Origin: Elymus sibiricus
Lineage: Eukaryota > Streptophyta > Magnoliopsida > Poales > Poaceae
Direction: 5' to 3'
DNA: 64,000 nucleotides
Assembly (NCBI GenBank): GCA_039707655.1
Contig: CM077667.1
Span: forward strand, 547,688,222-547,752,221
The translations under genes and the position numbers were made by a program. The notes below the pieces were generated by a model, which did no database searches, was not told the origin of the DNA, and was given only the letters and a program-made list of their open reading frames with translations. Of this stretch, positions 9,825-23,786 are shown in pieces (position 1 is the first letter of the stretch; each line of letters opens with the position of its first letter).

Positions 9825-12509
9825 ATGACCTCTCTTTGTGAATTTCGCCTCGAAACCCTGTAACTGATGCTCCGGACCCAAAGCTTCCATAAAAACTCAT
9901 CCAAAACTAACTTTTCAAGCGACCATGCAGTGGAATTGTTTTCTTTACAAACCATTTCAGACATTTCGCGTTCACAAACTTTTCTCAAAATAGGTCTCCA
10001 TATATGACCTCTCTTTGTGAATTTCGCCCCGAAACCTTGTCACTCATGACCCGGACCCAAAGCTTGCATAAAAACTCATCCAAAACTAACTTTTCAAGCG
10101 ACTGTGCAGTGGAATTGTTTTCTTTACAAACCATTTCAGACATTTCGCGTTCACAAACTTTTCTCAAAATAGGTCTCCATATATGACCTCCCTTTGTAAA
10201 TTTTGCCCCGAAACCCTGTCACTGAAGCTACGGACCCAAAGCTTGCATAAAACCTCATCCAAAACTAACTATTCAAGCGACCGTCCAGTGGAATTGTTTT
10301 CTTTACAAACCATTTCAGACATTTCGCGTTCACAAACTTTTCTCAAAATAGGTCTCCATATATGATCTCTCTTTGTGAATTTCGCCCCGAAACCCTGTCA
10401 CTGATGCTCCGGACCCAAAGCTTGCATAAAAACTCATCCAAAACTAACTTTTCAAGCAACCGTGCTGTGGAATTGTTTTCTTTACAAACCATTTCAGACA
10501 TTTCGCGTTCACAAACTTTTCTCAAAATAGGTCTCCATATATGACCTCTCTTTGTGAATTTCGCCCCGAAACCCTGTCACTCATGCTCCGTACCCAACGC
10601 TTGCATAAAAACTCATCCAAAATTACCTTTTCAAGTGACCGTGCAGTGGAATTGTTTTCTTTACAAACCATTTCAGACATTTCGCGTGCACAAACTTTTC
10701 TCAAAATAGGTCTCCGTATATGACCTCTCTTTGTGAATTTCGCCCCGAAACCCTGTCACTGACGCTCCGGACCCAAAGCTTCCATAAAAACTCATCCAAA
10801 ACTAACTTTTCAAGCGACCGTGCAGTGGAATTGTTTTCTTTACAAACCATTTCAGACATTTCGCGTTCACAAACTTTTCTCAAAATAGGTATCCATATAT
10901 GACCTCTCTTTGTGAATTTCGCCCCGAAACCCTGTCACTGATTCTTCGGACCCAAAGCTTCCATAAAAACTCATCCAAAACTAACTTTTCAAGCGACCGT
11001 GCAGTGGAATTGTTTTCTTTACAAACCATTTCAGACATTTCGCGTTCACAAACTTTTCTCAAAATAGGTCTCCATATATGACCTCTCTTTGTGAATTTCG
11101 CCCCGAAACCTTGTCACTCATGACCCGGACCCAAAGCTTGCAAAAAAATTCATCCAAAACTAACTTTTCAAGCGACCGTGCAGTGGAATTGTTTTCTTTA
11201 CAAACCATTTCAGACATTTCGCGTTCACAAACTTTTCTCAAAATAGGTCTCCATATATGACCTCTCTTTGTGAATTTCGCCCCGAAACCCTGTCACTGAT
11301 GCTCCGTACCCAAAGCTTGCATAAAAACTCATCCAAAATTACCTTTTCAGGCGACCGTGCTGTGGAATTGTTTTCTTTACAAACCATTTCAGACATTTCG
11401 CGTGCAAAAACTTTTCTCAAAATAGGTCTCCATATATGACCTCTCTTTGTGAATTTCGCCCCGAAACCCTGTCACTGACGCTCCGGACCGAAAGCTTCCA
11501 TAAAAACTCATCCAAAACTAACTTTTCAAGCGACCGTGCAGTGGAATTGTTTTCTTTACAAACCATTTCAGACATTTTGCGTTCACAAACTTTTCTCAAA
11601 ATAGGTATCCATATATGACCTCTCTTTGTGAATTTCGCCCCGAAACCCTGTCACTGATTCTCCGGACCCAAAGCTTCCATAAAAACTCATCCAAAACTAA
11701 CTATTCAAGCGACCGTGCAGTGGAATTGTTTTCTTTACAAACCATTTCAGACATTTCGCGTTCACAAACTTTTCTCAAAATAGGTCTCCATATATGACCT
11801 CTCTTTGTGAATTTCGCCCCGAAACCCTGTCACTGATGCTCCGGACCCAAAGCTTGCATAAAAACTCATCCAAAACTAACTTTTCAAGCGACCGTGCAGT
11901 GGAATTGTTTTCTTTACAAACCATTTCAGACATTTCGCGTTCACAAACTTTTCTCAAAATAGGTTTCCATATATGACCTCTCTTTGTGAATTTCGCCCCG
12001 AAACCTTGTCACTCATGACCCGGACCCAAAGCTTGCATAAAAACTCATCCAAAACTAACTTTTCAAGCGACCGTGCAGTGGAATTGTTTTCTTTACAAAC
12101 CATTTCAGACATTTCGCGTTCACAAACTTTTCTCAAAATAGGTCTCCATATATGACCTCTCTTTGTGAATTTCGCCCCGAAACCCTGTCACTTATGCTCC
12201 AGACCCAAAGCTTGTATAAAAACTGATCCAAAATTACCTTTTCAAGCGACCGTGCAGTGGAATTATTTTCTTTACAAACCATTTCAGACATTTCGCGTTC
12301 ACAAACTTTTCTCAAAATAGGTCTCCATATATGACCTCTCTTTGTGAATTTCGCCCCGAAACCCTGTCACTGACGCTCCGGACCCAAAGCTTCCATAAAA
12401 GTTCATCCAAAACTAACTTTTCAAGCGACCGTGCAGTGGAATTGTTTTCTTTACAAACCATTTCAGAAATTTCGCGTTCACAAACTTTTCTCAAAATAGG
12501 TCTCCATAT
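9825..12509 (+). repeat. 15-mer higher-order repeat, unit 2 (2,685 bp)
   Basis: This is a near-identical tandem copy of 7140-9824, including all its private substitutions. The unit ends in a U-type monomer (12331) whose tail is GGTCTCCATATATT, whereas the equivalent U monomer of unit 1 (9646) ends GGTATCC. That difference marks the crossover joint. Confidence 0.93.
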
Positions 12510-13225
12510 ATTACCTCTCTTTGTGAATTTCGCCCCGAAACCCTGTCACTGAAGCTCCGGACCCAAAACTTGCATAAAAACTCATCCAAAACTAACTTTT
12601 CAAGCGACCGTGCAGTGGAATTGTTTTCTTTACAAACCAATTCAGACATTTCGCGTTCACAAACTTTTCTCAAAATAGGTCTCCATATATGACCTCTCTT
12701 TGTGACTTTCGCCCCGAAACCTTGTCACTCATGACCCGGACCCAAAGCTTGCAAAAAAATTCATCCAAAACTAACTTTTCAAGCGACCGTGCAGTGGAAT
12801 TGTTTTCTTTACAAACCATTTCAGAAATTTCGCGTTCACAAACTTTTCTCAAAATAGGTCTCCATATATTACCTCTCTTTGTGAATTTCGCCCCGAAACC
12901 CTGTCACTGAAGCTCCGGACCCAAAACTTGCATAAAAACTCATCCAAAACTAACTTTTCAAGCGACCGTGCAGTGGAATTGTTTTCTTTACAAACCAATT
13001 CAGACATTTCGCGTTCACAAACTTTTCTCAAAATAGGTCTCCATATATGACCTCTCTTTGTGACTTTCGCCCCGAAACCTTGTCACTCATGACCCGGACC
13101 CAAAGCTTGCAAAAAAATTCATCCAAAACTAACTTTTCAAGCGACCGTGCAGTGGAATTGTTTTCTTTACAAACCATTTCAGAAATTTCGCGTTCACAAA
13201 CTTTTCTCAAAATAGGTCTCCATAT
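12510..13225 (+). repeat. Tandemly duplicated dimer (2 x 358 bp)
   Basis: A P-like monomer (12510) followed by a catGACCCGG monomer with the otherwise rare GTGACTTTCGCC and CTTGCAAAAAAATTC (12689) is repeated at once at 12868 and 13047. I see no difference between the two dimers. It is the shortest multi-monomer HOR in the window. Confidence 0.9.
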
Positions 13226-15373
13226 ATGACCTCTCTTTGTGAATTTCGCCCCGAAACCCTGTCACTGACGCTCCGGACCGAAAGCTTCCATAAAAACTCA
13301 TCCAAAACTAACTTTTCAAGCGACCGTGCAGTGGAATTGTTTTCTTTACAAACCATTTCAGACATTTCGCGTTCACAAACTTTTCTCAAAATAGGTATCC
13401 ATATATGACCTCTCTTTGTGAATTTCGCCCCGAAACCCTGTCACTGATTCTCCGGACCCAAAGCTTCCATAAAAACTCATCCAAAACTAACTATTCAAGC
13501 GACCGTGCAGTGGAATTGTTTTCTTTACAAACCATTTCAGACATTTCGCGTTCACAAACTCTTCTCAAAATAGGTCTCCATATATGACCTCTCTTTGTGA
13601 ATTTCGCCCCGAAACCCTGTCACTGATGCTCCGGACCCAAAGCTTCCATAAAAACTCATCCAAAACTAACTTTTCAAGCGACCATGCAGTGGAATTGTTT
13701 TCTTTACAAACCATTTCAGACATTTCGCGTTCACAAACTTTTCTCAAAATAGGTCTCCATATATGACCTCTCTTTGTGAATTTCGCCCCGAAACCCTGTC
13801 ACTTATGCTCCGGACCCAAAGCTTGCATAAAAACTCATCCAAAATTACCTTTTCAAGCGACCGTGCAGTGGAATTATTTTCGTTACAAACCATTTCAGAC
13901 ATTTCGCGTTCACAAACTTTTCTCAAAATAGGTCTCCATATATGACCTCTCTTTGTGAATTTCGCCCCGAAACCTTGTCACTCATGACCCGGACCCAAAG
14001 CTTGCAAAAAAACTCATCCAAAACTAACTTTTCAAGCGACCGTGCAGTGGAATTGTTTTCTTTACAAACCATTTCAGACATTTCGCGTTCACAAACTTTT
14101 CTCAAAATAGGTCTCCATATATGACCTCTCTTTGTGAATTTCGCCCCGAAACCCTGTCACTGATGCTCCATACCCAAAGCTTGCATAAAAACTCATCCAA
14201 AATTACCTTTTCAGGCGACCGTGCAGTGGAATTGTTTTCTTTACAAACCATTTCAGACATTTCGCGTGCAAAAACTTTTCTCAAAATAGGTCTCCATATA
14301 TGACCTCTCTTTGTGAATTTCGCCCCGAAACCCTGTCACTGACGCTCCGGACCGAAAGCTTCCATAAAAACTCATCCAAAACTAACTTTTCAAGCGACCG
14401 TGCAGTGGAATTGTTTTCTTTACAAACCATTTCAGACATTTTGCGTTCACAAACTTTTCTCAAAATAGGTATCCATATATGACCTCTCTTTGTGAATTTC
14501 GCCCCGAAACCCTGTCACTGATTCTCCGGACCCAAAGCTTCCATAAAAACTCATCCAAAACTAACTATTCAAGCGACCGTGCAGTGGAATTGTTTTCTTC
14601 ACAAACCATTTCAGACATTTCGCGTTCACAAAATTTTCTCAAAATAGGTCTCCATATATGACCTCTCTTTGTGAATTTCGCCCCGAAACCTTGTCACTCA
14701 TGACCCGGACCCAAAGCTTGCATAAAAACTCATCCAAAACTCACTTTTCAAGCGACCGTGCAGTGGAATTGTTTTCTTTACAAACCATTTCAGACATTTC
14801 GCGTTCAGAAACTTTTCTCAAAATAGGTCTCCATATATGACCTCTCTTTGTGAATTTCGCCCCGAAACCCTGTCACTGACGCTCCGGACCGAAAGCTTCC
14901 ATAAAAACTCATCCAAAACTAACTTTTCAAGCGACCGTGCAGTGGAATTGTTTTCTTTACAAACCATTTCAGACATTTCGCGTTCACAAACTTTTCTCAA
15001 AATAGGTCTCCATATATGACCTCTCTTTGTGAATTTCGCCCCGAAACCTTGTCACTCATGACCCGGACCCAAAGCTTGCATAAAAACTCATCCAAAACTA
15101 ACTTTTCAAGCGACCGTGCAGTGGAATTGTTTTCTTTACAAACCATTTCAGACATTTCGCGTTCAGAAACTTTTCTCAAAATAGGTCTCCATATATGACC
15201 TCTCTTTGTGAATTTCGCCCCGAAACCTTGTCACTCATGACCCGGACCCAAAGCTTCCATAAAAACTCATCCAAAACTAACTTTTCAAGCGACCGTGCAG
15301 TGGAATTGTTTTCTTTACAAACCATTTCAGACATTTTGCGTTCACAAACTTTTCTCAAAATAGGTATCCATAT
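13226..15373 (+). repeat. Mixed monomer zone, partly shared with 19133-20027
   Basis: Twelve monomers without a local period. The run 13584, 13763, 13942, 14121, 14300, 14479 matches 19133 to 20028 at an offset of 5,549 bp (31 monomers). It shares GCGACCATGCAG in the first member, ACTTATGCTCC in the second and GCAAAAAAACTC in the third. It has private changes such as TTTTCGTTACAAACC (near 13880) and CTCCATACCC (near 14167). I see nothing but satellite here. Confidence 0.75.
15195..15373 (+). repeat. Chimeric monomer at the left edge of the 6-mer
   Basis: It starts as a catGACCCGG type and continues as an I type (CTTCCATAAA, then ATTTTGCGTTC and GGTATCC). The last base typical of the first parent is C at 15249; the first base typical of the second is C at 15257. 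The switch is therefore confined to about eight bases covering AAGCTT. Confidence 0.8.
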
Positions 15374-17521
15374 ATGACCTCTCTTTGTGAATTTCGCCCC
15401 GAAACCCTGTCACTGATTCTCCGGACCCAAAGCTTCCATAAAAACTCATCCAAAACTAACTATTCAAGCGACCGTGCAGTGGAATTGTTTTCTTTACAAA
15501 CCATTTCAGACATTTCGCGTTCACAAACTTTTCTCAAAATAGGTCTCCATATATGACCTCTCTTTGTGAATTTCGCCCCGAAACCCTGTCACTTATGCTC
15601 CGGACCCAAAGCTTGCATAAAAACTGATCCAAAATTACCTTTTCAAGCGACCGTGCAGTGGAAATATTTTCTTTACAAACCATTTCAGACATTTCACGTT
15701 CACAAACTTTTCTCAAAATAGGTCTCCATATATGACCTCTCTTTGTGAATTTCGCCCCGAAACCTTGTCACTGATGCTCCGGACCCAAAGCTTGCATAAA
15801 AACTCATCCAAAATTACCTTTTCAAGCGACCGTGCAGTGGAATTGTTTTCTTTACAAACCAATTCAGACATTTCGCGTTCACAAACTTTTCTCAAAATAG
15901 GTCTCCATATATGACCTCTCTTTGTGAATTTCGCCCCGAAACCTTGTCACTCATGACCCGGACCCAAAGCTTGCAAAAAAACTCATCCAAAACTAACTTT
16001 TCAAGCGACCGTGCAGTGGAATTGTTTTCTTTACAAACCATTTCAGACATTTCGCGTTCACAAACTTTTCTCAAAATAGGTCTCCATATATGACCTCTCT
16101 TTGTGAATTTCGCCCCGAAACCCTGTCACTGATGCTCCGTACCCAAAGCTTGCATAAAAACTCATCCAAAATTACCTTTTCAGGCGACCGTGCAGTGGAA
16201 TTGTTTTCTTTACAAACCATTTCAGACATTTCACGTGCAAAAACTTTTCTCAAAATAGGTCTCCATATATGACTTCTCTTTGTGAATTTCGCCCCGAAAC
16301 CCTGTCACTGACGCTCCGGACCGAAAGCTTCCATAAAAACTCATCCAAAACTAACTTTTCAAGCGACCGTGCAGTGGAATTGTTTTCTTTACAAACCATT
16401 TCAGACATTTTGCGTTCACAAACTTTTCTCAAAATAGGTATCCATATATGACCTCTCTTTGTGAATTTCGCCCCGAAACCCTGTCACTGATTCTCCGGAC
16501 CCAAAGCTTCCATAAAAACTCATCCAAAACTAACTATTCAAGCGACCGTGCAGTGGAATTGTTTTCTTTACAAACCATTTCAGACATTTCGCGTTCACAA
16601 ACTTTTCTCAAAATAGGTCTCCATATATGACCTCTCTTTGTGAATTTCGCCCCGAAACCCTGTCACTTATGCTCCGGACCCAAAGCTTGCATAAAAACTG
16701 ATCCAAAATTACCTTTTCAAGCGACCGTGCAGTGGAAATATTTTCTTTACAAACCATTTCAGACATTTCACGTTCACAAACTTTTCTCAAAATAGGTCTC
16801 CATATATGACCTCTCTTTGTGAATTTCGCCCCGAAACCTTGTCACTGATGCTCCGGACCCAAAGCTTGCATAAAAACTCATCCAAAATTACCTTTTCAAG
16901 CGACCGTGCAGTGGAATTGTTTTCTTTACAAACCAATTCAGACATTTCGCGTTCACAAACTTTTCTCAAAATAGGTCTCCATATATGACCTCTCTTTGTG
17001 AATTTCGCCCCGAAACCTTGTCACTCATGACCCGGACCCAAAGCTTGCAAAAAAACTCATCCAAAACTAACTTTTCAAGCGACCGTGCAGTGGAATTGTT
17101 TTCTTTACAAACCATTTCAGACATTTCGCGTTCACAAACTTTTCTCAAAATAGGTCTCCATATATGACCTCTCTTTGTGAATTTCGCCCCGAAACCCTGT
17201 CACTGATGCTCCGTACCCAAAGCTTGCATAAAAACTCATCCAAAATTACCTTTTCAGGCGACCGTGCAGTGGAATTGTTTTCTTTACAAACCATTTCAGA
17301 CATTTCACGTGCAAAAACTTTTCTCAAAATAGGTCTCCATATATGACTTCTCTTTGTGAATTTCGCCCCGAAACCCTGTCACTGACGCTCCGGACCGAAA
17401 GCTTCCATAAAAACTCATCCAAAACTAACTTTTCAAGCGACCGTGCAGTGGAATTGTTTTCTTTACAAACCATTTCAGACATTTTGCGTTCACAAACTTT
17501 TCTCAAAATAGGTATCCATAT
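15374..17521 (+). repeat. 6-mer higher-order repeat, two tandem units of 1,074 bp
   Basis: The units are 15374-16447 and 16448-17521. The order is J (GATTCTCC, CTATTCAAG), an ACTGATCC copy with the private GTGGAAATATTTTC, a G copy (CCAATTCAG), a CTTGCAAAAAAACTC copy, an H copy (CAGGCGACC, CACGTGCAAAAAC) and an I copy beginning ATGACTTCTC. Translations of both strands are identical between units. Similarity begins inside the preceding chimera at about 15257. Confidence 0.93.
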
Positions 17522-20500
17522 ATGACCTCTCTTTGTGAATTTCGCCCCGAAACCCTGTCACTGATGCTCCGGACCCAAAGCTTGCATAAAAACTCATCCA
17601 AAACTAACTTTTCAAGCGACCGTGCAGTGGAATTGTTTTCTTTACAAACCATTTCAGACATTTCGCGTTCACAAACTTTTCTCAAAATAGCTCTCCATAT
17701 ATGACCTCTCTTTGTGAATTTCGCCCCGAAACCTTGTCACTCATGACCCGGACCCAAAGCTTGCATAAAAACTCATCCAAAACTAACTTTTCAAGCGACC
17801 GTGCAGTGGAATTGTTTTCTTTACAAACCATTTCAGACATTTCGCGTTCACAAACTTTTCTCAAAATAGGTCTCCATATATGACCTCTCTTTGTGAATTT
17901 CGCCCCGAAACCCTGTCACTTATGCTCCGGACCCAAAGCTTGCATAAAAACTGATCCAAATTTACCTTTTCAAGCGACCGTGCAGTGGAATTATTTTCTT
18001 TACAAACCATTTCAGACATTTCGCGTTCACAAACTTTTCTCAAAATAGGTCTCCATATATTACCTCTCTTTGTGAATTTCGCCCCGAAACCCTGTCACTG
18101 ACGCTCCGGACCCAAAGCTTCCATAAAAGTTCATCCAAAACTAACTTTTCAAGCGACCGTGCAGTGGAATTGTTTTCTTTACAAACCATTTCAGAAATTT
18201 CGCGTTCACAAACTTTTCTCAAAATAGGTCTCCATATATTACCTCTCTTTGTGAATTTCGCCCCGAAACCCTGTCACTGAAGCTCCGGACCCAAAACTTG
18301 CATAAAAACTCATCCAAAACTAACTTTTCAAGCGACCGTGCAGTGGAATTGTTTTCTTTACAAACCATTTCAGACATTTCGCGTTCACAAACTTTTCTCA
18401 AAATAGGTCTCCATATATGACCTCTCTTTGTGAATTTCGCCCCGAAACCCTGTCACTAACGCTCCGGACCCAAAGCTTGCATAAAAACTCATCCAAAATT
18501 ACCTTTTCAAGCGACCGTGCAGTGGAATTGTTTTCTTTACTATCCATTTCAGACATTTCGCGTTCACAAACTTTTCTCAAAATAGTTCTCCCTATATGAC
18601 CTCTCTTTGTGAATTTCGCCCCGAAACCCTGTCACTGACGCTCCGGACCCAAAGCTTCCATAAAAACTCATCCAAAACTAACTTTTCAAGCGACCGTGCA
18701 GTGGAATTATTTTCTTTACAAACCATTTCAGACATTTCGCGTTCACAAACTTTTCTCAAAATAGGTATCCATATATGACCTCTCTTTGTGAATTTCGCCC
18801 CGAAACCCTGTCACTGATTCTCCGGACCCAAAACTTCCATAAAAACTCATCCAAAACTAACTTTTCAAGCGACCGTGCAGTGGAATTGTTTTCTTTACAA
18901 ACCATTTCAGACATTTCGCGTTCACAAACTTTTCTCAAAATAGGTATCCATATATGACCTCTCTTTGTGAATTTCGCCCCGAAACCCTGTCACTGATGCT
19001 CCGGACCCAAAGCTTCCATAAAAACTCATCCAAAACTAACTTTTCAAGCGACCGTGCAGTGGAATTGTTTTCTTTACAAACCATTTCAGACATTTCGCGT
19101 TCACAAACTTTTCTCAAAATCAGTATCCATATATGACCTCTCTTTGTGAATTTCGCCCCGAAACCCTATCACTGATGCTCCGGACCCAAAGCTTCCATAA
19201 AAACTCATCCAAAACTAACTTTTCAAGCGACCATGCAGTGGAATTGTTTTCTTTACAAACCATTTCAGACATTTCGCGTTCACAAACTTTTCTCAAAATA
19301 GGTCTCCATATATGACCTCTCTTTGTGAATTTCGCCCCGAAACCCTGTCACTTATGCTCCGGACCCAAAGCTTGCATAAAAACTCATCCAAAATTACCTT
19401 TTCAAGCGACCGTGCAGTGAAATTATTTTCTTTACAAACCATTTCAGACATTTCGCGTTCACAAACTTTTCTCAAAATAGGTCTCCATATATGACCTCTC
19501 TTTGTGAATTTCGCCCCGAAACCTTGTCACTCATGACCCGGACCCAAAGCTTGCAAAAAAACTCATCCAAAACTAACTTTTCAAGCGACCATGCAGTGGA
19601 ATTGTTTTCTTTACAAACCATTTCAGACATTTCGCGTTCACAAACGTTTCTCAAAATAGGTCTCCATATATGACCTCTCTTTGTGAATTTCGCCCCGAAA
19701 CCCTGTCACTGATGCTCCGTACCCAAAGCTTGCATAAAAACTCATCCAAAATTACCTTTTCAGGCGACCGTGCAGTGGAATTGTTTTCTTTACAAACCAT
19801 TTCAGACATTTCGCGTGCAAAAACTTTTCTCAAAATAGGTCTCCATATAAGACCTCTCTTTGTGAATTTCGCCCCGAAACCCTGTCACTGACGCTCCGGA
19901 CCGAAAGCTTCCATAAAAACTCATCCAAAACTAACTTTTCAAGCGACCGTGCAGTGGAATTGTTTTCTTTACAAACCATTTCAGACATTTTGCGTTCACA
20001 AACTTTTCTCAAAATAGGTATCCATATATGACCTCTCTTTGTGAATTTCGCCCCGAAACCCTGTCACTGATTCTCCGGACCCAAAGCTTCCATAAAAACT
20101 CATCCAAAACTAACTATTCAAGCGACCGTGCAGTGGAATTGTTTTCTTTACAAACCATTTCAGACATTTCGCGTTCACAAACTTTTCTCAAAATAGGTCT
20201 CCATATATGACCTCTCTTTGTGAATTTCGCCCCGAAACCCTGTCACTGATGCTCCGGACCCATAGCTTGCATAAAAACTCATCCAAAACTAACTTTTCAA
20301 GCGACCGTGCAGTGGAATTGTTTTCTTTAGAAACCATTTCAGACATTTCGCGTTCACAAACTTTTCTCAAAATAGGTATCCATATATGACCTCTCTTTGT
20401 GAATTTCGCCCCGAAACCTTGTCACTCATGACCCGGACCCAAAGCTTGCAAAAAAACTCATCCAAAACTAACTTTTCAAGCGACCGTGCAGTGGAATTGT

Positions 20501-23500
20501 TTTCTTTACAAACCATTTCAGACATTTCGCGTTCACAAACTTTTCTCAAAATAGGTCTCCATATATGACCTCTCTTTGTGAATTTCGCCCCGAAACCCGG
20601 TCACTTATGCTCCGGACCCAAAGCTTGCATAAAAACTGATCCAAAATTACCTTTTCAAGCGACCGTGCAGTGGAATTATTTTCTTTACAAACCATTTCAG
20701 ACATTTCGCGTTCACAAACTTTTCTCAAAATAGGTCTCCATATATGACCTCTCTTTGTGAATTTCGCCCCGAAACCCTGTCACTGACGCTCCGGACCCAA
20801 AGCTTCCATAAAAGTTCATCCAAAACTAACTTTTCAAGCGACCGTGCACTGGAATTGTTTTCTTTACAAACCATTTCAGAAATTTCGCGTTCACAAACTT
20901 TTCTCAAAATAGGTCTCCATATATTACCTCTCTTTGTGAATTTCGCCCCGAAACCCTGTCACTAAAGCTCCGGACCCAAAACTTGCATAAAAACTCATCC
21001 AAAACTAACTTTTCAAGCGACCGTGCAGTGGAATTGTTTTCTTTACAAACCATTTCAGACATTTCGCGTTCACAAACTTTTCTCAAAATAGGTCTCCATA
21101 TATGACCTCTCTTTGTGAATTTCGCCCCGAAACCCTGTCACTAACGCTCCGGACCCAAAGCTTGCATAAAAACTCATCCAAAATTACCTTTTCAAGCGAC
21201 CGTGCAGTGGAATTGTTTTCTTTACAAACCATTTCAGACATTTCGCGTTCACAAACTTTTCTCAAAATAGTTCTCCCTATATGACCTCTCTTTGTGAATT
21301 TCGCCCCGAAACCCTGTCACTGACGCTCCGGACCCAAAGCTTCCATAAAAACTCATCCAAAACTAACTTTTCAAGCGACCGTGTAGTGGAATTATTTTCT
21401 TTACAAACCAATTCAGACATTTCGCGTTCACAAACTTTTCTCAAAATAGTTCTCCCTATATGACCTCTCTTTGTGAATTTCGCCCCGAAACCCTGTCACT
21501 GACGCTCCGGACCCAAAGCTTCCATAAAAACTCATCCAAAACTAACTTTTCAAGCGACCGTGCAGTGGAATTATTTTCTTTTCAAACCATTTCAGACATT
21601 TCGCGTTCAGAAACTTTTCTCAAAATAGGTATCCATATATGACCTCTCTTTGTGAATTTCGCCTCGAAACCCTGTAACTGATGCTCCGGACCCAAAGCTT
21701 CCATAAAAACTCATCCAAAACTAACTTTTCAAGCAACCGTGCAGTGGAGTTTTTTTCTTTACAAACCATTTCAGACATTTCGCGTTCACAAAGTTTTCTC
21801 AAAATAGGTCTCCATATATGACCTCTCTTTGTGAATTTCGCCCCGAAACCTTGTCACTCATGACCCGGACCCAAAGCTTGCATAAAAACTCATCCAAAAC
21901 TAACTTTTCAAGCGACTGTGCAGTGGAATTGTTTTGTTTACAAACCATTTCAGACATTTCGCGTTCACAAACTTTTCTCAAAATAGGTCTCCATATATGA
22001 CCTCCCTTTGTAAATTTTGCCCCGAAACCCTGTCACTGAAGCTACGGACCCAAAGCTTGCATAAAAACTCATCCAAAACTAACTTTTCAAGCGACCGTCC
22101 AGTGGAATTGTTTTCTTTACAAACCATTTCAGACATTTCGCGTTCACAAACTTTTCTCAAAATAGGTCTCCATATATGACCTCTCTTTGTGAATTTCGCC
22201 CCGAAACCCTGTCACTGATGCTCCGGACCCAAAGCTTGCATAAAAACTCATCCAAAACTAACTTTTCAAGCAACCGTGCAGTGGAATTGTTTTCTTTACA
22301 AATCATTTCAGACATTTCGCGTTCACAAACTTTTCTCAAAATAGGTCTCCATATATGACCTCTCTTTGTGAATTTCGCCCCGAAACCCTGTCACTCATGC
22401 TCCGTACCCAACGCTTGCATAAAAACTCATCCAAAATTACCTTTTCAAGCGACCGTGCAGTGGAATTGTTTTCTTTACAAACCATTTCAGACATTTCGCG
22501 TGCACAAACTTTTCTCAAAATAGGTCTCCGTATATGACCTCTCTTTGTGAATTTCGCCCCGAAACCCTGTCACTGACGCTCCGGACCCAAAGCTTCCATA
22601 AAAACTCATCCAAAACTAACTTTTCAAGCGACCGTGCAGTGGAATTGTTTTCTTTACAAACCATTTCAGACATTTCGCGTTCACAAACTTTTCTCAAAAT
22701 AGGTATCCATATATGACCTCTCTTTGTGAATTTCGCCCCGAAACCCTGTCACTGATTCTCCGGACCCAAAGCTTCCATAAAAACTTATCCAAAACTAACT
22801 TTTCAAGCGACCGTGCAGTGGAATTGTTTTCTTTACAAACCATTTCAGACATTTCACGTTCACAAACTTTTCTCAAAATAGGTCTCCATATATGACCTCT
22901 CTTTGTGAATTTCGCCCCGAAACCTTGTCACTGATGCTCCGGACCCAAAGCTTGCATAAAAACTCATCCAAAATTACCTTTTCAAGCGACCGTGCAGTGG
23001 AATTGTTTCCTTTACAAACCAATTCAGACATTTTGCGTTCACAAACTTTTCTCAAAATAGGTCTCCATATATGACCTCTCTTTGTGAATTTCGCCCCGAA
23101 ACCTTGTCACTCATGACCCGGACCCAAAGCTTGCAAAAAAACTCATCCAAAACTAACTTTTCAAGCGACCGTGCAGTGGAATTGTTTTCTTTACAAACCA
23201 TTTCAGACATTTCGCGTTCACAAACTTTTCTCAAAATAGGTCTCCATATATGACCTCTCTTTGTGAATTTTGCCCCGAAACCCTGTCACTGATGCTCCGT
23301 ACCCAAAGCTTGCATAAAAACTCATCCAAAATTACCTTTTCAGGCGACCGTGCAGTGGAATTGTTTTCTTTACAAACCATTTCAGACATTTCGCGTGCAA
23401 AAACTTTTCTCAAAATAGGTCTCCATATATGACCTCTCTTTGTGAATTTCGCCCCGAAACCCTGTCACTGACGCTCCGGACCGAAAGCTTCCATAAAAAC

Positions 23501-23786
23501 TCATCCAAAACTAACTTTTCAAGCGACCGTGCAGTGGAATTGTTTTCTTTACAAACCATTTCAGACATTTTGCGTTCACAAACTTTTCTCAAAATAGGTA
23601 TCCATATATGACCTCTCTTTGTGAATTTCGCCCCGAAACCCTGTCACTGATTTTCCGGACCCAAAGCTTCCATAAAAACTCATCCAAAACTAACTATTCA
23701 AGCGACCGTGCAGTGGAATTGTTTTCTTTACAAACCATTTCAGACATTTCGCGTTCACAAACTTTTCTCAAAATAGGTCTCCATAT
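17522..23786 (+). repeat. Mixed zone containing two related six-monomer runs 2,685 bp apart
   Basis: Monomers 17701-18774 correspond in type and order to 20386-21459: GACCCGG copy, ACTGATCC copy, U, P-like, CTAACGCTCC copy, and a Q-like copy after TTCTCCCTATATG. The offset is exactly 15 monomers, but substitutions differ more than in the young 15-mer (for example TTTACTATCC near 18540, CCCGGTCAC near 20597, GTGTAGTGG near 21383). From 21460 the Q-R-S-T cassette returns, followed by C, D, E, F, G, X, H, I and J monomers up to the central block. Confidence 0.75.

Noticed and set aside
9627..9890. Longer minus-strand frame of 87 codons, and similar 69-89-codon frames (38199-38468, 31567-31827, 21934-22179)
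   Set aside because: These are the same 60-codon frames extended by a single base change that removes a stop or creates an upstream ATG. Nothing distinguishes them as genes.
7140..12509. Assembly artefact as the default explanation for near-identical units
   Set aside because: It cannot be excluded without reads. However, the chimeric joint monomer at 9646 and the base difference at 8435/11120 are what a real duplication would show, so it is reported as real with a check proposed.
20581..20610. CENP-B box created by the CCCGG variant near 20597
   Set aside because: TTTCGCCCCGAAACCCGG has G where the core motif needs A, and its CGG is out of register, so the core motif is not met on either strand.
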